From: Rhodococcus sp. P1Y | GTDB lineage: Bacteria > Actinomycetota > Actinomycetes > Mycobacteriales > Mycobacteriaceae | DNA length: 64,000 nt | Reading direction: 5' to 3' | Assembly: GCF_003641205.1 (NCBI RefSeq) | Contig: NZ_CP032762.1 | Coordinates: 4,092,001 to 4,156,000, forward strand | Part shown: piece after piece, positions 47,119-56,741 of the stretch | How the letters are laid out: each line of letters begins with the position of its first letter | How positions within the stretch are numbered: the stretch's first letter is position 1 | Made by a program: the position numbers and the translations under genes | Notes under the pieces: generated by a model | What the model saw: only the letters and a program-made list of their open reading frames with translations | Database searches by the model: none | What the model was told of the DNA's origin: nothing

Positions 47119-48888
47119 ATGGCCTTCTCCGTCCAGATGCCAGCTCTTGGTGAGAGCGTCACCGAGGGAACTGTCACGAGGTGGCTCAAGCAGGAGGGCG
47201 ACACCGTCGAGGTCGACGAGCCGTTGCTCGAAGTATCGACCGACAAGGTCGATACCGAAATCCCGTCCCCCGTTGCTGGCGTTCTGACGAAGATCGTGGC
47301 TCAGGAAGACGACACCGTCGAAATCGGTGGTGAGCTCGCGCAGATCGGCGACGCAGGCGAGAAGTCCGCGCCGGCCGAAGAATCCGAATCTGCCGCAGAA
47401 GAGCCTGCAGCCGAGGAACCGACGCCCGCCGCAGAGCCCGAACCCCAGGCAGAGGAGGAGGCTCCCACCCAGGAGGCTCCCGCAGCCAAGTCGGACTCCA
47501 GCGGTTCCGGAACTCCGGTCAAGATGCCCGAACTCGGCGAGTCCGTCACCGAGGGCACCGTCACCCGCTGGCTCAAGGCCGTCGGTGACGAAGTTGCCGT
47601 CGACGAGCCTCTGCTCGAAGTCTCGACCGACAAGGTCGACACCGAGATCCCGTCCCCGGTCGCCGGCACTCTGCTCGAGATCAGTGCCGAGGAAGACGAC
47701 ACTGTCGAGATCGGCGGACAGCTCGCCGTGATCGGTTCCGGCTCGCCCGCCGAGAAGGCACCCGAGCCCGAGAAGGCACCCGAGCCCGAGAAGGCTGCCG
47801 AGCCCGAGAAGCCAGCTCCTGCGCCCGAGCCGAAGAAGGAGGCTCCCAAGCAGGAGGCACCCAAGGCAGAGGCCCCCAAGCAGGAAGCACCGAAGCAGGA
47901 AGCACCGAAGCAGGAGACGTCTGCCCCGTCCGGCGACGCCACCCCGTACGTGACTCCGCTCGTTCGCAAGCTCGCTGCGGACAACGATGTCGACCTGTCG
48001 ACCGTCAAGGGCACCGGTGTCGGCGGACGTGTTCGCAAGCAGGACGTTCTCGCTGCGGCCGAGGCAAAGAAGGCTCCGGCCGAGGCTCCTGCAGCAGCAC
48101 CCGCTGCCGCCGCTGCTGCTCCCGCAGCATCGGCCACCGCGGGTGTCCGCCCGGAGTTGGCTCACCTGCGGGGAACAACGCAGAAGATCAACCGCATCCG
48201 GCAGATCACGGCCAAGAAGACTCGCGAGTCGCTGCAGACCACGGCACAGCTCACCCAGACCTTCGAGGTCGACGTGACGACCATTGCTGCTCTGCGTACC
48301 AAGGCGAAGGCGACGTTCTCCAAGAACGAGGGCGTCAACCTGACTTACCTGCCGTTCTTCGCGAAGGCAGTCGTCGAGGCACTCAAGGCTCACCCGAACG
48401 TCAACGCCAGCATCGACGAGGACAAGAAGGAGATCACGTACCACGCGAACGTCCACTTGGGCATCGCCGTGGACACCGAACAGGGTCTGCTTTCCCCCGT
48501 CATCCACAACGCGGGCGACCTGTCCCTCGCGGGCCTGGCTCGCGCCATCGCCGACATCGCATCGCGAGCACGCACGGGAGGCCTCAAGCCCGACGAGCTC
48601 GCCGGCGGCACGTTCACCATCACCAACATCGGTAGCCAGGGCGCCTTGTTCGACACCCCGATCCTGCTTCCGCCGCAGGCGGCGATGCTCGGTACCGGCG
48701 CCATCGTCAAGCGCCCGGTCGTGGTGAAGGACTCGGACGGCAACGAGTCGATCGGCGTGCGATCGATGGTGTACCTGCCGCTGACGTACGATCACCGACT
48801 CGTGGACGGTGCCGACGCAGGTCGATTCCTAACCACGATCAAGCAGCGTCTACAAGATGCTTCGTTCGAAGCGGATCTGGGTATCTGA
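47119..48888 (+). CDS. dlaT: Dihydrolipoamide acyltransferase (E2) of 2-oxoacid dehydrogenase
   Basis: Core E2 of pyruvate and possibly other 2-oxoacid dehydrogenases, 589 residues. Two N-terminal lipoyl domains are nearly identical, with lipoylated Lys43 and Lys172 in [10 protein letters not shown]. They are followed by Pro/Glu/Lys-rich linkers with internal repeats (EPEKAP and [10 protein letters not shown] units), a peripheral-subunit-binding domain ([16 protein letters not shown]), an Ala-rich linker, and the catalytic domain with His559 and Asp563 in [12 protein letters not shown]. Mycobacterial Rv2215 (DlaT, formerly SucB) serves pyruvate dehydrogenase and peroxynitrite defence. lipB and lipA downstream supply lipoate. 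ATG at 47119 follows GAGGAG by nine bases. Confidence 0.94.
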   Translation: MAFSVQMPALGESVTEGTVTRWLKQEGDTVEVDEPLLEVSTDKVDTEIPSPVAGVLTKIVAQEDDTVEIGGELAQIGDAGEKSAPAEESESAAEEPAAEEPTPAAEPEPQAEEEAPTQEAPAAKSDSSGSGTPVKMPELGESVTEGTVTRWLKAVGDEVAVDEPLLEVSTDKVDTEIPSPVAGTLLEISAEEDDTVEIGGQLAVIGSGSPAEKAPEPEKAPEPEKAAEPEKPAPAPEPKKEAPKQEAPKAEAPKQEAPKQEAPKQETSAPSGDATPYVTPLVRKLAADNDVDLSTVKGTGVGGRVRKQDVLAAAEAKKAPAEAPAAAPAAAAAAPAASATAGVRPELAHLRGTTQKINRIRQITAKKTRESLQTTAQLTQTFEVDVTTIAALRTKAKATFSKNEGVNLTYLPFFAKAVVEALKAHPNVNASIDEDKKEITYHANVHLGIAVDTEQGLLSPVIHNAGDLSLAGLARAIADIASRARTGGLKPDELAGGTFTITNIGSQGALFDTPILLPPQAAMLGTGAIVKRPVVVKDSDGNESIGVRSMVYLPLTYDHRLVDGADAGRFLTTIKQRLQDASFEADLGI

Positions 48889-48973
48889 AACGACATGCAG
48901 CAAAATTCGTCTGTATCGTGAAGTTACAGACGACATGATCGATCCTCGAATCAGCGGGGAGTAATACAGAGTT

Positions 48974-49006
48974 CGGGGCACCACTCGCATTGCGGGTGGT
49001 GCCCCG
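48974..49006 (+). terminator. Hairpin after dlaT
   Basis: Stem CGGGGCACCACTCGC / GCGGGTGGTGCCCCG with a tiny loop lies 85 bases after the stop. No T-run follows, so it may be a weak or Rho-assisted terminator or an RNA-stabilising structure before the next gene. Confidence 0.65.
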
Positions 49007-49034
49007 TCACTGTCGAGGAGGGACGTCCAACACC

Positions 49035-49925
49035 ATGCGCGTCGTCATTGCAGGTTCGTCGGGATTGATCGGTACCTCCCTTGTTGCGTCACTGCGCGGC
49101 AAGGGCCATGAAGTCTCCAGGCTCGTGCGGCGGGCGCCTGCCGGCCCCGACGAATTCTCCTGGGATCCGCCGAGCGGAGACATCGACGAGCGTGCGTTGC
49201 GTAACGCCGACGCCGTGGTCAATCTCTGTGGTGTCGGCATCGGCGACAAACGGTGGTCCGGCGCGTACAAGCAACAGGTCCGCGACAGCCGCATCACGCC
49301 GACGGAGGTGTTGGCCGAGGCATGCGTGACGCACGAGGTGCCGACTTTGGTCAATGCCAGCGGTATCAACTTCTACGGCGATACGGGCGACCGCGTCGTC
49401 GACGAGTCGGACGGCGTCGGTTCGGGGTTCCTCGCGGAAGTGTGCCGTGACTGGGAAGCTGCCACAGCGGCCGCCGATGCCGGTGGTGTCCGAACGGTCA
49501 TGCTGCGCAGCGGCGTCGTACTGTCCCGCCGAGGCGGAATGATGGACAAACTCCGCCCTCTCTATCTGCTGGCGCTCGGCGGCAGGCTCGGAAGCGGACG
49601 CCAGTACTTCCCGTGGATTTCGTTGGAAGACGAAATCGGCGCGACGATCCACGGGCTGGAGAACGACGCCGTGCGCGGGCCGGTCAACATGGTAGGTCCT
49701 GCCCCGGTCACCAACGCTCAGTTCAACAGCGCATTCGCGCGCGCCATCAAACGTCCCGCGCCCTGGGTCGTACCAGGTTTCGCACTCAAGCTGGCCATCG
49801 GCGAGTTCGCCGAGGAAGCGATCTTGACCGGGCCACGGGCAATTCCGAAGGTGCTGGAAGACACCGGCTTCGCGTTCGAACACAACACTGTCGGCGACGC
49901 ACTGAGGGCTGCGGTCGGTCACTGA
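49035..49925 (+). CDS. TIGR01777-type NAD-dependent epimerase-like protein (Rv2216 type)
   Basis: Extended-SDR protein of 296 residues. The Rossmann motif [15 protein letters not shown] is at the N-terminus (GxxGxxG), then [20 protein letters not shown], a block typical of the YfcH/SulA-type family, [14 protein letters not shown] in place of the usual YxxxK site, and a C-terminal [21 protein letters not shown]. The ATG at 49035 is followed at once by the nucleotide-binding strand. Substrate unknown. Conserved next to lipB in mycobacteria. It precedes lipB by 32 bases. Confidence 0.87.
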   Translation: MRVVIAGSSGLIGTSLVASLRGKGHEVSRLVRRAPAGPDEFSWDPPSGDIDERALRNADAVVNLCGVGIGDKRWSGAYKQQVRDSRITPTEVLAEACVTHEVPTLVNASGINFYGDTGDRVVDESDGVGSGFLAEVCRDWEAATAAADAGGVRTVMLRSGVVLSRRGGMMDKLRPLYLLALGGRLGSGRQYFPWISLEDEIGATIHGLENDAVRGPVNMVGPAPVTNAQFNSAFARAIKRPAPWVVPGFALKLAIGEFAEEAILTGPRAIPKVLEDTGFAFEHNTVGDALRAAVGH

Positions 49926-49957
49926 CCGTCGCCGGGCGCGGCGTAATGTCTGTGGGT

Positions 49958-50710
49958 ATGAGCAGTGTTGCAGTTTCCGCTCGGGACAGTTCGGAACCCA
50001 TCGATGTTCACGAGATCGGGACCGTCGAGTACGTCGCGGCATGGGAACGTCAGCGTGAACTCGCGGACATGCGAGCCGATGGCCACGGCCGTGACACGTT
50101 GCTGCTACTCGAACACCCGTCGGTGTACACAGCTGGTAGGCGTACTTCCCCGGAGGATCGGCCGAAGGACGGCACCGAAGTCATCGAGGTCGACCGTGGG
50201 GGGAAAATCACCTGGCACGGACCGGGCCAATTGGTCGGCTACCCCATCGTGAAGTTGGCCCAGCCGATCGACGTGGTGCGCTACGTGCGCCGGATCGAAG
50301 AAGCGTTGATCACGGTGTGTACCGACCTCGGCGTCGATTGTGGCCGAATCGACGGTCGGTCCGGTGTATGGCTTGCCGCCAAGGCGCACTTGCCCGAACG
50401 CAAGATCGCCGCCATCGGAGTGCGTGTGCAGCGCGGCGTGACATTGCACGGATTCTCGTTGAACTGCAATTCCAGCACCTCGGGTTTCGACGCGATCGTG
50501 CCGTGCGGAATCGCCGACGCGGGTGTCACTTCCCTGTCGAGCGAACTGGAACGCGAGGTCACCGTCGCAGACGTCGTTCCCGCTGTCACCTCCGCGATCG
50601 TATCGGCCCTCGACGGGCACCTGGAGGTCACTGATCACCCGGTCACGGGTCGAGAAGTGGTGAACGCCTCCAGTAACCCGCAGTTCACCACGATGAAGTT
50701 CGGCGCGTAG
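49958..50710 (+). CDS. lipB: Octanoyl-[acyl carrier protein] transferase
   Basis: Transfers octanoate from acyl carrier protein to lipoyl domains, the first step of lipoate synthesis. 250 residues from the ATG at 49958; an ATG four codons earlier is possible. Catalytic Lys149 ([10 protein letters not shown]) and Cys183 ([13 protein letters not shown]) are both present. [17 protein letters not shown] is the substrate-binding block. The start of lipA follows 10 bases after the stop, so both are surely co-expressed, next to the E2 protein they modify. Confidence 0.95.
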   Translation: MSSVAVSARDSSEPIDVHEIGTVEYVAAWERQRELADMRADGHGRDTLLLLEHPSVYTAGRRTSPEDRPKDGTEVIEVDRGGKITWHGPGQLVGYPIVKLAQPIDVVRYVRRIEEALITVCTDLGVDCGRIDGRSGVWLAAKAHLPERKIAAIGVRVQRGVTLHGFSLNCNSSTSGFDAIVPCGIADAGVTSLSSELEREVTVADVVPAVTSAIVSALDGHLEVTDHPVTGREVVNASSNPQFTTMKFGA

Positions 50711-50720
50711 CATCGGTTAG

Positions 50721-51734
50721 GTGACTGTGGCCCCAGAAGGACGCAAACTACTCCGCCTCGAGATCCGAAACGCGGAGACCCCGATCGAACGTAAGCCCAA
50801 TTGGATCAAGACCAAGGCGAAGATGGGCCCGGAGTACACCGAGCTCAAAGGTCTTGTGAAACGTGAGGGCTTGCACACGGTCTGCGAGGAAGCCGGATGC
50901 CCCAACATTTACGAATGCTGGGAAGACCGCGAGGCGACGTTCCTCATCGGCGGTGAGCAGTGCACCCGCCGATGCGACTTCTGCCAGATCGACACGGGTA
51001 AACCCGACGATCTCGACCGCGACGAGCCCCGCCGAGTTGCCGAGAGCGTTCAGGCAATGGGCCTGCGCTACTCGACCATCACCGGCGTTGCACGTGACGA
51101 CCTGGAAGACGGCGGCGCGTGGCTTTACGCCGAGACCGTGCGGTACATCAAGAAGCTCAACCCCAACACCGGCGTCGAACTGTTGATCCCGGACTTCAAC
51201 GCGAAGCCCGATCAGCTCGCCGAGGTCTTCTCCTCCCGCCCCGAGGTACTTGCACACAACGTCGAGACCGTCCCCCGCATCTTCAAGCGGATTCGACCCG
51301 CATTCCGCTACCAGCGGTCGATGGACGTCATCACCGCAGCTCGGAACGACGGACTCGTCACCAAGTCCAACCTGATCCTCGGTATGGGCGAAACGCCGGA
51401 AGAAGTACAGGAAGCGATCCGCGACCTGCACGAGGCCGGCTGCGACATCCTGACGATCACGCAGTACCTGCGACCATCGCCCCGGCACCACCCCGTCGAG
51501 CGTTGGGTCAAGCCCGAGGAGTTCGTCGAGCATTCCAACTACGCCACCGAAGTGGGCTTCGCGGGCGTCCTCGCTGGACCGTTGGTTCGCTCGTCCTACC
51601 GCGCGGGTCGCCTCTATGCCCAAGCAATGCAGCACCACGGCCGCGAACTTCCCCAGAGCATGAGCCACCTGGTCGAGGGCGGCGAAGCGTCGCAGGAAGC
51701 GAGCTCGCTGATGGCTCGTCTGGCAGCCCGCTGA
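50721..51734 (+). CDS. lipA: Lipoyl synthase (radical SAM)
   Basis: Inserts two sulfurs into the octanoyl chain on lipoyl domains. 337 residues. The auxiliary cluster ligands Cys55, Cys60 and Cys66 ([12 protein letters not shown]) and the radical-SAM ligands Cys81, Cys85 and Cys88 (CTRRCDFC) are present. [15 protein letters not shown] and the C-terminal RSSYRAG, with the Ser that ligates the auxiliary cluster, complete the enzyme. GTG start at 50721. The A-type Fe-S carrier encoded 13 kb away could help build its clusters. Confidence 0.97.
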   Translation: MTVAPEGRKLLRLEIRNAETPIERKPNWIKTKAKMGPEYTELKGLVKREGLHTVCEEAGCPNIYECWEDREATFLIGGEQCTRRCDFCQIDTGKPDDLDRDEPRRVAESVQAMGLRYSTITGVARDDLEDGGAWLYAETVRYIKKLNPNTGVELLIPDFNAKPDQLAEVFSSRPEVLAHNVETVPRIFKRIRPAFRYQRSMDVITAARNDGLVTKSNLILGMGETPEEVQEAIRDLHEAGCDILTITQYLRPSPRHHPVERWVKPEEFVEHSNYATEVGFAGVLAGPLVRSSYRAGRLYAQAMQHHGRELPQSMSHLVEGGEASQEASSLMARLAAR

Positions 51735-51788
51735 TCGACTCCTGGCGCGATGCAGAGGTACGTCGGTGCGGGACGTATCCTGTGAAGC

Positions 51789-52544
51789 ATGGCGAACGGC
51801 AGTAAAGCGGGCAAAGCAGGAAAGCCCAGCAAAGAGGTCAAGGCCGCGGCGAAGGCTGCGCGCAAGCAGGCATCGAAGGAACGCCGCAGTCAGCTGTGGC
51901 AGGCATTTCAGATGCAGCGGAAAGAAGACAAAGCACTTCTTCCGCTGATGATCGGCGCCATCGTCGGGATCACCGTCGTGGCGTTCTTGATCGGACTGAT
52001 CTTCGGCGTCGAGTGGTTCGTCGTGCCCTTCGGTCTCCTGATCGGAGTCCTGGTCGCGTTCATCATCTTCGGCCGCCGAGTTCAGAAGTCGGTGTACAAG
52101 AAGGCAGACGGCCAAGCGGGCGCCGCTGCATGGGCGTTGGACAACCTACGCGGATCCTGGCGAGTCACCAACGCGATTGCCGGTACCACGCAGCTCGACG
52201 CCGTCCACCGGGTCATCGGTAAGCCAGGGGTCATCCTCGTCGCCGAGGGGGCGCCCCAGCGGGTCAAATCTCTTCTCGCACAGGAGAAGAAGAAGACAGC
52301 ACGGCTCGTCGGCGATACCCCGATCTACGACATCGTCATCGGCAACGGCGACAACCAGATACCGCTGTCCGGTCTTCAGAAGTACCTAGCCAAGCTCCCC
52401 AACAACATCGACAGCAAACGGATGGACACCATCGAGTCGAGGTTGTCCGCGCTCAGCACCAAGGGCGGCCCGGCAATGCCGAAGGGTCCGGTCCCGGGAG
52501 GCGCGAAGATGAAGGGTGTTCAGCGCACCATTCGTCGTCGCTGA
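51789..52544 (+). CDS. DUF4191 membrane protein (Rv2219 type)
   Basis: Protein of 251 residues. A Lys/Ala-rich basic N-terminus of about 50 residues is followed by two closely spaced membrane helices (MIGAIVGITVVAFLIGLIFG and VVPFGLLIGVLVAFIIFG) and a cytoplasmic domain of about 150 residues containing VTNAIAGTTQLDAVHRVIGKPG and VLVAEG. The C-terminal 20 residues are again basic. Conserved next to lipA in mycobacteria (Rv2219); function unknown. It lies 54 bases after lipA, possibly in the same transcript. Confidence 0.85.
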   Translation: MANGSKAGKAGKPSKEVKAAAKAARKQASKERRSQLWQAFQMQRKEDKALLPLMIGAIVGITVVAFLIGLIFGVEWFVVPFGLLIGVLVAFIIFGRRVQKSVYKKADGQAGAAAWALDNLRGSWRVTNAIAGTTQLDAVHRVIGKPGVILVAEGAPQRVKSLLAQEKKKTARLVGDTPIYDIVIGNGDNQIPLSGLQKYLAKLPNNIDSKRMDTIESRLSALSTKGGPAMPKGPVPGGAKMKGVQRTIRRR

Positions 52545-52571
52545 ATTTCGGCCCGAACAAAGCCATACGTG

Positions 52572-52610
52572 AAAAGAACAATGCTGCGCGGTCACCGGCC
52601 GCGCAGCATT
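52572..52610 (-). terminator. Terminator overlapping the end of the RDD protein gene
   Basis: Perfect 12-base stem AATGCTGCGCGG / CCGCGCAGCATT (plus arms 52580-52591 and 52599-52610). Leftward it is followed by GTTCTTTTC, so it ends the RDD gene transcript; it lies between convergent genes and its right arm is inside the last RDD codons. Confidence 0.8.
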
Positions 52611-53062
52611 GCCGTTCCGGTAGCGCGATCGTGCATCCCGCGACCATCCTGGTCGGAGATGATCGCCGGGAACACGAAGATCAGAAAGAACGTGCGGACC
52701 ACTGCGCGGATGAACCCGACGCGCGCCTGCGCGTCGATCCTCGCGACTTGAATGCCTGCGATCAGCTGGCCCGGAGTGAACGAGAAGACCGTCACCGCTC
52801 CGACGCCGAGCACGAACCACACGAGCAGGGTGATCGTCGACATCGACTGCGCGATCCCGGTGATGCTGATGATCAGAGCAGCAATGCCCATCGACATCAC
52901 CCAGTCGATCGCCAACGCTGCGGTTCGGCGGGCCAGCCCGGACAGCGCTCCGGGCCCATCGGCAGGCAAGCCGAGGCGTTCTCCCGGGTAACTCTGCTCG
53001 GTGCCGTCGTCCGGAAGCGCCGCGCCGGATCCGGACAACCAGGAGCCTGTCATTCGTGCCAT
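52592..53062 (-). CDS. RDD-family membrane protein (Rv2219A type)
   Basis: Protein of 156 residues with an RDD domain: a cytoplasmic start, GLARRTAALAIDWVMSMGIAALI carrying the Arg and Asp that name the family, a second helix (TLLVWFVLGVGAVTVFSF), GQLIAGIQVARID, and RTFFLIFVFPAIISDQDGRGMHDRATGT near the end. RDD proteins are small membrane proteins of mostly unknown function, some tied to ion exchange. ATG at 53060-53062. It is divergent from glnA1 across a 223-base gap. Confidence 0.85.
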   Translation of the reverse strand: MARMTGSWLSGSGAALPDDGTEQSYPGERLGLPADGPGALSGLARRTAALAIDWVMSMGIAALIISITGIAQSMSTITLLVWFVLGVGAVTVFSFTPGQLIAGIQVARIDAQARVGFIRAVVRTFFLIFVFPAIISDQDGRGMHDRATGTAMLRGR

Positions 53063-53198
53063 GGCTACCAGGATAGGCGGCGGCGTACACCCGCCGGTAC
53101 GCCGTCACCGTAGTGTGTACGCGAGAGCACGGCACATCCGATCGAACCGTCGGTCGGATGTGCCGCCGCTTCACTGGTGTGCTCACAGAGCACGACGC

Positions 53199-53214
53199 GT
53201 AACACGGGCGAAAC
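53199..53214 (+). promoter_or_regulatory. GlnR binding half-site upstream of glnA1
   Basis: GTAAC-ACGGGC-GAAAC fits the actinobacterial GlnR element GTNAC-N6-GNAAC exactly. It lies seven bases before the -35 box of the putative glnA1 promoter, the right place for activation by GlnR under nitrogen limitation. Confidence 0.75.
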
Positions 53215-53220
53215 ACAGTC

Positions 53221-53250
53221 TTGACCGGCGGGCAACACCAAGTCCATAAC
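53221..53250 (+). promoter_or_regulatory. Putative glnA1 promoter
   Basis: TTGACC (53221-53226) and CATAAC (53245-53250) are separated by 18 bases and resemble -35 and -10 boxes. The start codon is 36 bases further on, with AAAGGAG just before it. Confidence 0.6.
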
Positions 53251-53285
53251 GTGCCAGTCGACGGAATCGACAAAGGAGTAACAGC

Positions 53286-54722
53286 GTGGCGTTCACCACG
53301 GCCGAAGAGGTCATCAAGTTCATCGCCGACGAAAACATCGAGTACGTGGATATTCGGTTCACCGATCTCCCCGGAATTCAGCAGCACTTCTCGATCCCAG
53401 CGTCGGCGTTCAACAAGGATGTCTTCGAAGACGGCCTCGCATTCGACGGTTCGTCCGTCCGCGGGTTCCAGTCCATCCACGAGTCGGACATGATGCTGTT
53501 GCCCGACGTGACGACGGCTCAGGTCGACCCGTTCCGCGCTGCGAAGACACTGAACGTCAACTTCTTCGTCCACGACCCGTTCACGCGTGAGTCGTACAGC
53601 CGCGACCCGCGCAACGTGGCACGTAAGGCCGAGGAGTACCTGGTGTCCACCGGCATCGCCGACACCGCGTTCTTCGGCGCCGAGGCCGAGTTCTACATCT
53701 TCGACTCGGTTCGCTACGACTCGGGCATCAACGGTGCGTTCTACGAGCTCGACTCGATCTCGGGTTCCTGGAACACCGGCGTCGAGGCCAACGCGGACGG
53801 CAGCCCCAACCTCGGGTACAAGGTGCGCGCCAAGGGTGGCTACTTCCCCGTCGCACCGTACGACCACTACGTCGACCTGCGCGACGAAATCTCCACCAAC
53901 CTGCAGAACGCAGGCTTCGAGCTCGAGCGCGGCCACCACGAGGTCGGCACCGGCGGCCAGCAGGAGATCAACTACAAGTTCAACACGTTGCTTGCCGCTG
54001 CGGACGACCTGCAGCTGTTCAAGTACATCGTGAAGAACACCGCGTGGAAGAACGGCAAGTCCGCCACCTTCATGCCGAAGCCGCTCTTCGGCGACAACGG
54101 CTCGGGCATGCACGTCCACCAGTCGCTGTGGAAAGACGGCAAGCCGCTCTTCCACGACGAGGCCGGATACGCCGGACTGTCGGACCTGGCTCGCCACTAC
54201 ATCGGCGGCATCCTGCACCACGCACCGTCGTTGCTGGCCTTCACCAACCCGACGATCAACTCGTACCACCGTTTGGTGCCGGGCTACGAAGCCCCCATCA
54301 ACCTCGTGTACAGCCAGCGCAACCGCTCGGCCGCAGTCCGTATCCCGATCACGGGCAACAACCCCAAGGCCAAGCGCCTCGAGTTCCGCGCACCGGACAG
54401 CTCGGGCAACCCGTACCTGAACTTCGCCGCTCAGATGATGGCAGGTCTTGACGGAATCAAGAACAAGATCGAGCCGCAGGCGCCGGTCGACAAGGACCTC
54501 TACGAGTTGCCGCCCGAGGAAGCCAAGAACATTCCTCAGGCACCGACGTCTCTCGAAGCGGTCATCGACCGCCTCGAGGCCGATCACGAGTACCTGACCG
54601 AGGGTGGCGTCTTCACCACGGACCTCATCGAGACCTGGATCTCGCTCAAGCGTGAGCAGGAAATCGCTCCGGTCAACCTTCGTCCGCACCCGTACGAGTT
54701 CCAGCTGTACTACGACGTGTAA
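53286..54722 (+). CDS. glnA1: Glutamine synthetase type I
   Basis: Main ammonium-assimilating enzyme, 478 residues, a typical GSI-beta length. [17 protein letters not shown], the metal-binding [16 protein letters not shown] [20 protein letters not shown] and NRSAAVRIP blocks are present. Tyr406 in [10 protein letters not shown] is the site adenylylated by GlnE, whose gene lies four kilobases downstream. GTG at 53286 with AAAGGAG seven bases upstream. Upstream are a GlnR site and promoter; downstream is a long terminator. Confidence 0.97.
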   Translation: MAFTTAEEVIKFIADENIEYVDIRFTDLPGIQQHFSIPASAFNKDVFEDGLAFDGSSVRGFQSIHESDMMLLPDVTTAQVDPFRAAKTLNVNFFVHDPFTRESYSRDPRNVARKAEEYLVSTGIADTAFFGAEAEFYIFDSVRYDSGINGAFYELDSISGSWNTGVEANADGSPNLGYKVRAKGGYFPVAPYDHYVDLRDEISTNLQNAGFELERGHHEVGTGGQQEINYKFNTLLAAADDLQLFKYIVKNTAWKNGKSATFMPKPLFGDNGSGMHVHQSLWKDGKPLFHDEAGYAGLSDLARHYIGGILHHAPSLLAFTNPTINSYHRLVPGYEAPINLVYSQRNRSAAVRIPITGNNPKAKRLEFRAPDSSGNPYLNFAAQMMAGLDGIKNKIEPQAPVDKDLYELPPEEAKNIPQAPTSLEAVIDRLEADHEYLTEGGVFTTDLIETWISLKREQEIAPVNLRPHPYEFQLYYDV

Positions 54723-54736
54723 ATCGTCGGGATTAC

Positions 54737-54783
54737 ACAAAAACGCCCGTCTTGCCACTCGGCAAGGCGGGCGTTTTTGTGTA
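54737..54783. terminator. Strong terminator after glnA1
   Basis: Long stem ACAAAAACGCCCG...CGGGCGTTTTTGTG with an inner TTGCC/GGCAA extension and an ACTC loop. The T-run follows in the rightward direction. It separates glnA1 from the ABC transporter genes. Confidence 0.92.
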
Positions 54784-54907
54784 CGAAGGGTAACGAGTCT
54801 TCGAAAACAGGTTTACTTTCGAGTGAATACAGCCACGCTCTACCAGTCGGTCTGCTCGCCTCACGACCGACGAGCCGAGTGCTCGGGAAGAGAGTGATCA
54901 ACCCGCT

Positions 54908-55558
54908 ATGGATGTGCTCTGGAATTTCGTGTCCGTCCGTCGGCAACAGCTGCTCACGGACTCGTACCTGCATGTGTCCGCCGTGGTGCAGTCGATCGTC
55001 ATCGCCACGATCGTCGCCATCCTCATCGGCATTCTGGTCTACCGCTCCCCCGCGGGTTCGGCTGTGGCCACCGCTCTCGCCAGCACGATTTTGACGATTC
55101 CGTCCTTCGCGCTGCTCGGATTGCTCATTCCGATTCTCGGCCTCGGGGTGGCCCCGACGATCACCGCGCTTGTTCTCTACGCACTACTGCCGATCATCAG
55201 GAACACCATCATCGGCTTGGCATCGGTCGACCCGGCGGTGACCGATGCTGCCAAGGGCGTCGGATTGAACCGACTGCGAATTCTGGCGCGCATCGAAATG
55301 CCTCTGGCGTGGCCGTCGATCCTTGCCGGGATGCGAGTGAGCACCCAAATGATCTTCGGCATTCTCGCCATCGCCGCATACGCGAAGGGTCCGGGGCTGG
55401 GCAACCTCATCTTCTCGGGTCTGTCTCGTGTCGGAAGCCCCAACGCAGTGCCGCAAGCACTTGTCGGCACCGTTCTGATCGTCGTACTCGCACTCATCGT
55501 CGACGGCATCCTGGTCCTCGTCGGCCGTCTCACAACCTCGAGGGGTATCCGTGCCTGA
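54908..55558 (+). CDS. ABC transporter permease, glycine betaine/choline type (first)
   Basis: Permease of 216 residues with the single inner-membrane domain of the OpuCB/ProW family: five or six helices and the coupling EAA-like segment VTDAAKGVGLNRLRILARIEMPLAWPSILAGMR. The ATG at 54908 follows the glnA1 terminator by about 125 bases, so a separate promoter must lie there. Its last bases overlap the ATPase gene start by 8, so the four genes form one operon. Substrate is probably a quaternary amine osmoprotectant by family, not proven. Confidence 0.88.
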   Translation: MDVLWNFVSVRRQQLLTDSYLHVSAVVQSIVIATIVAILIGILVYRSPAGSAVATALASTILTIPSFALLGLLIPILGLGVAPTITALVLYALLPIIRNTIIGLASVDPAVTDAAKGVGLNRLRILARIEMPLAWPSILAGMRVSTQMIFGILAIAAYAKGPGLGNLIFSGLSRVGSPNAVPQALVGTVLIVVLALIVDGILVLVGRLTTSRGIRA

Positions 55559-56741
55559 TTCAGCCAAGCCACACGTATCCGGAGTCGACATCGTGCTCGA
55601 GTCCGTGAGCAAGCGCTACCCCGGGCAGAAGGATGCCGCCGTCGACAACGTGTCCTTGACGGTTCCTGCCGGCGAGACCGTAGTGTTCGTCGGACCGTCG
55701 GGTTGCGGCAAGACCACGACGATGCGAATGATCAACCGGCTGATCGAACCGTCGTCGGGGAAGATCACCATCGACGGCAAGGACGCGCTGTCGATCGATC
55801 CCGACGAACTGCGGCGTGGGATCGGATATTCGATCCAGCAGGCGGGGCTGTTTCCCCACATGACGATCGCGAAGAACGTCGCTACCGTCCCCGGTTTGAT
55901 CGGGTGGGACAAGAAGCGCATCTCCGACCGCACCGACGAGATGCTGGACCTCGTCGGCCTCGACCCCGACACCTACCGCAACCGTTATCCCCGGCAGCTC
56001 TCCGGCGGACAGCAGCAGCGTGTGGGTGTGGCTCGAGCTCTCGCCGCTGACCCTCCGGTACTGCTCATGGACGAACCGTTCGGTGCCGTCGATCCCATCA
56101 CTCGCGGCCTCCTGCAGGACGAGCTGATGAGGTTGCAGTCCGAGCTCGGCAAGACCATCGTCTTCGTGACGCACGATTTCAACGAGGCGGTCAAGCTCGG
56201 CGACCGCATCGCCGTTCTCGGCGACCAGTCGTCGATCATGCAGTACGACACACCCGAGGCGATTCTGGCGAACCCTGCGAACGACACCGTCGCGGGTTTC
56301 GTGGGGGCCGACGCGTCGTTGAAGCAGTTGACGCTCACCCGCATCCGCGATGTCCGCCTACTCCAATGCCCGACCGCGAAGGAGAGCGACCCCGTCGACG
56401 AGATTCGGGCGAAGATCGCGTCTCGGAAGTGGCAGTGGGGCTTGGTCCTCGACGATCGCAGCCGCCCACTGCGGTGGGTCTCCCCCGGTCACCTGGCGAC
56501 CGCGTCGTCCTTGAAGGGACTTGGAGTTCCTATCGGCGAACTCGTGTCGATCCAGTCCACCCTGCAGGATGGGTTGGAGGCACTGCTGGCGGAGAGTACG
56601 GCGTCCACGGTCGTCACAGGAAGCCGCGGCGAATACGTCGGACTGATCTCGATCGACACCCTCGTCGGACATCTGCAGAAGATGCGCGAGGCGCACGAGC
56701 ACGACCATGACGAGCCGTCGACCGAATCGACGCCGGCATGA
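55551..56741 (+). CDS. ABC transporter ATPase with C-terminal CBS region, ProV/OpuCA type
   Basis: ATPase subunit of 396 residues. Walker A GPSGCGKTT, Q-loop IQQAGLFPHMTI, signature LSGGQQQRVGVARAL, Walker B LLMDEPFGAVD and the switch His in VFVTHDFNEA are all present. Residues about 260-385 match the CBS-pair region that in OpuA-type transporters senses ionic strength or nucleotides; the second half (ESTASTVVTGSRGEYVGLISIDTLVGHL) is clearer. A His/Asp/Glu-rich tail ends the protein. GTG start overlaps the previous stop by 8; its own stop overlaps the next gene by four (ATGA). Confidence 0.9.
   Translation: MPDSAKPHVSGVDIVLESVSKRYPGQKDAAVDNVSLTVPAGETVVFVGPSGCGKTTTMRMINRLIEPSSGKITIDGKDALSIDPDELRRGIGYSIQQAGLFPHMTIAKNVATVPGLIGWDKKRISDRTDEMLDLVGLDPDTYRNRYPRQLSGGQQQRVGVARALAADPPVLLMDEPFGAVDPITRGLLQDELMRLQSELGKTIVFVTHDFNEAVKLGDRIAVLGDQSSIMQYDTPEAILANPANDTVAGFVGADASLKQLTLTRIRDVRLLQCPTAKESDPVDEIRAKIASRKWQWGLVLDDRSRPLRWVSPGHLATASSLKGLGVPIGELVSIQSTLQDGLEALLAESTASTVVTGSRGEYVGLISIDTLVGHLQKMREAHEHDHDEPSTESTPA

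Noticed and set aside
47750..47930. Minisatellite-like repeats in dlaT as a possible separate element
   Set aside because: They encode the Pro/Glu/Lys linker between lipoyl and binding domains, a normal feature of E2 proteins.
47110..48795. Long minus-strand frame across dlaT, rich in Leu, Gly, Cys and Ser
   Set aside because: Repeat-rich shadow of the acyltransferase linkers and lipoyl domains.
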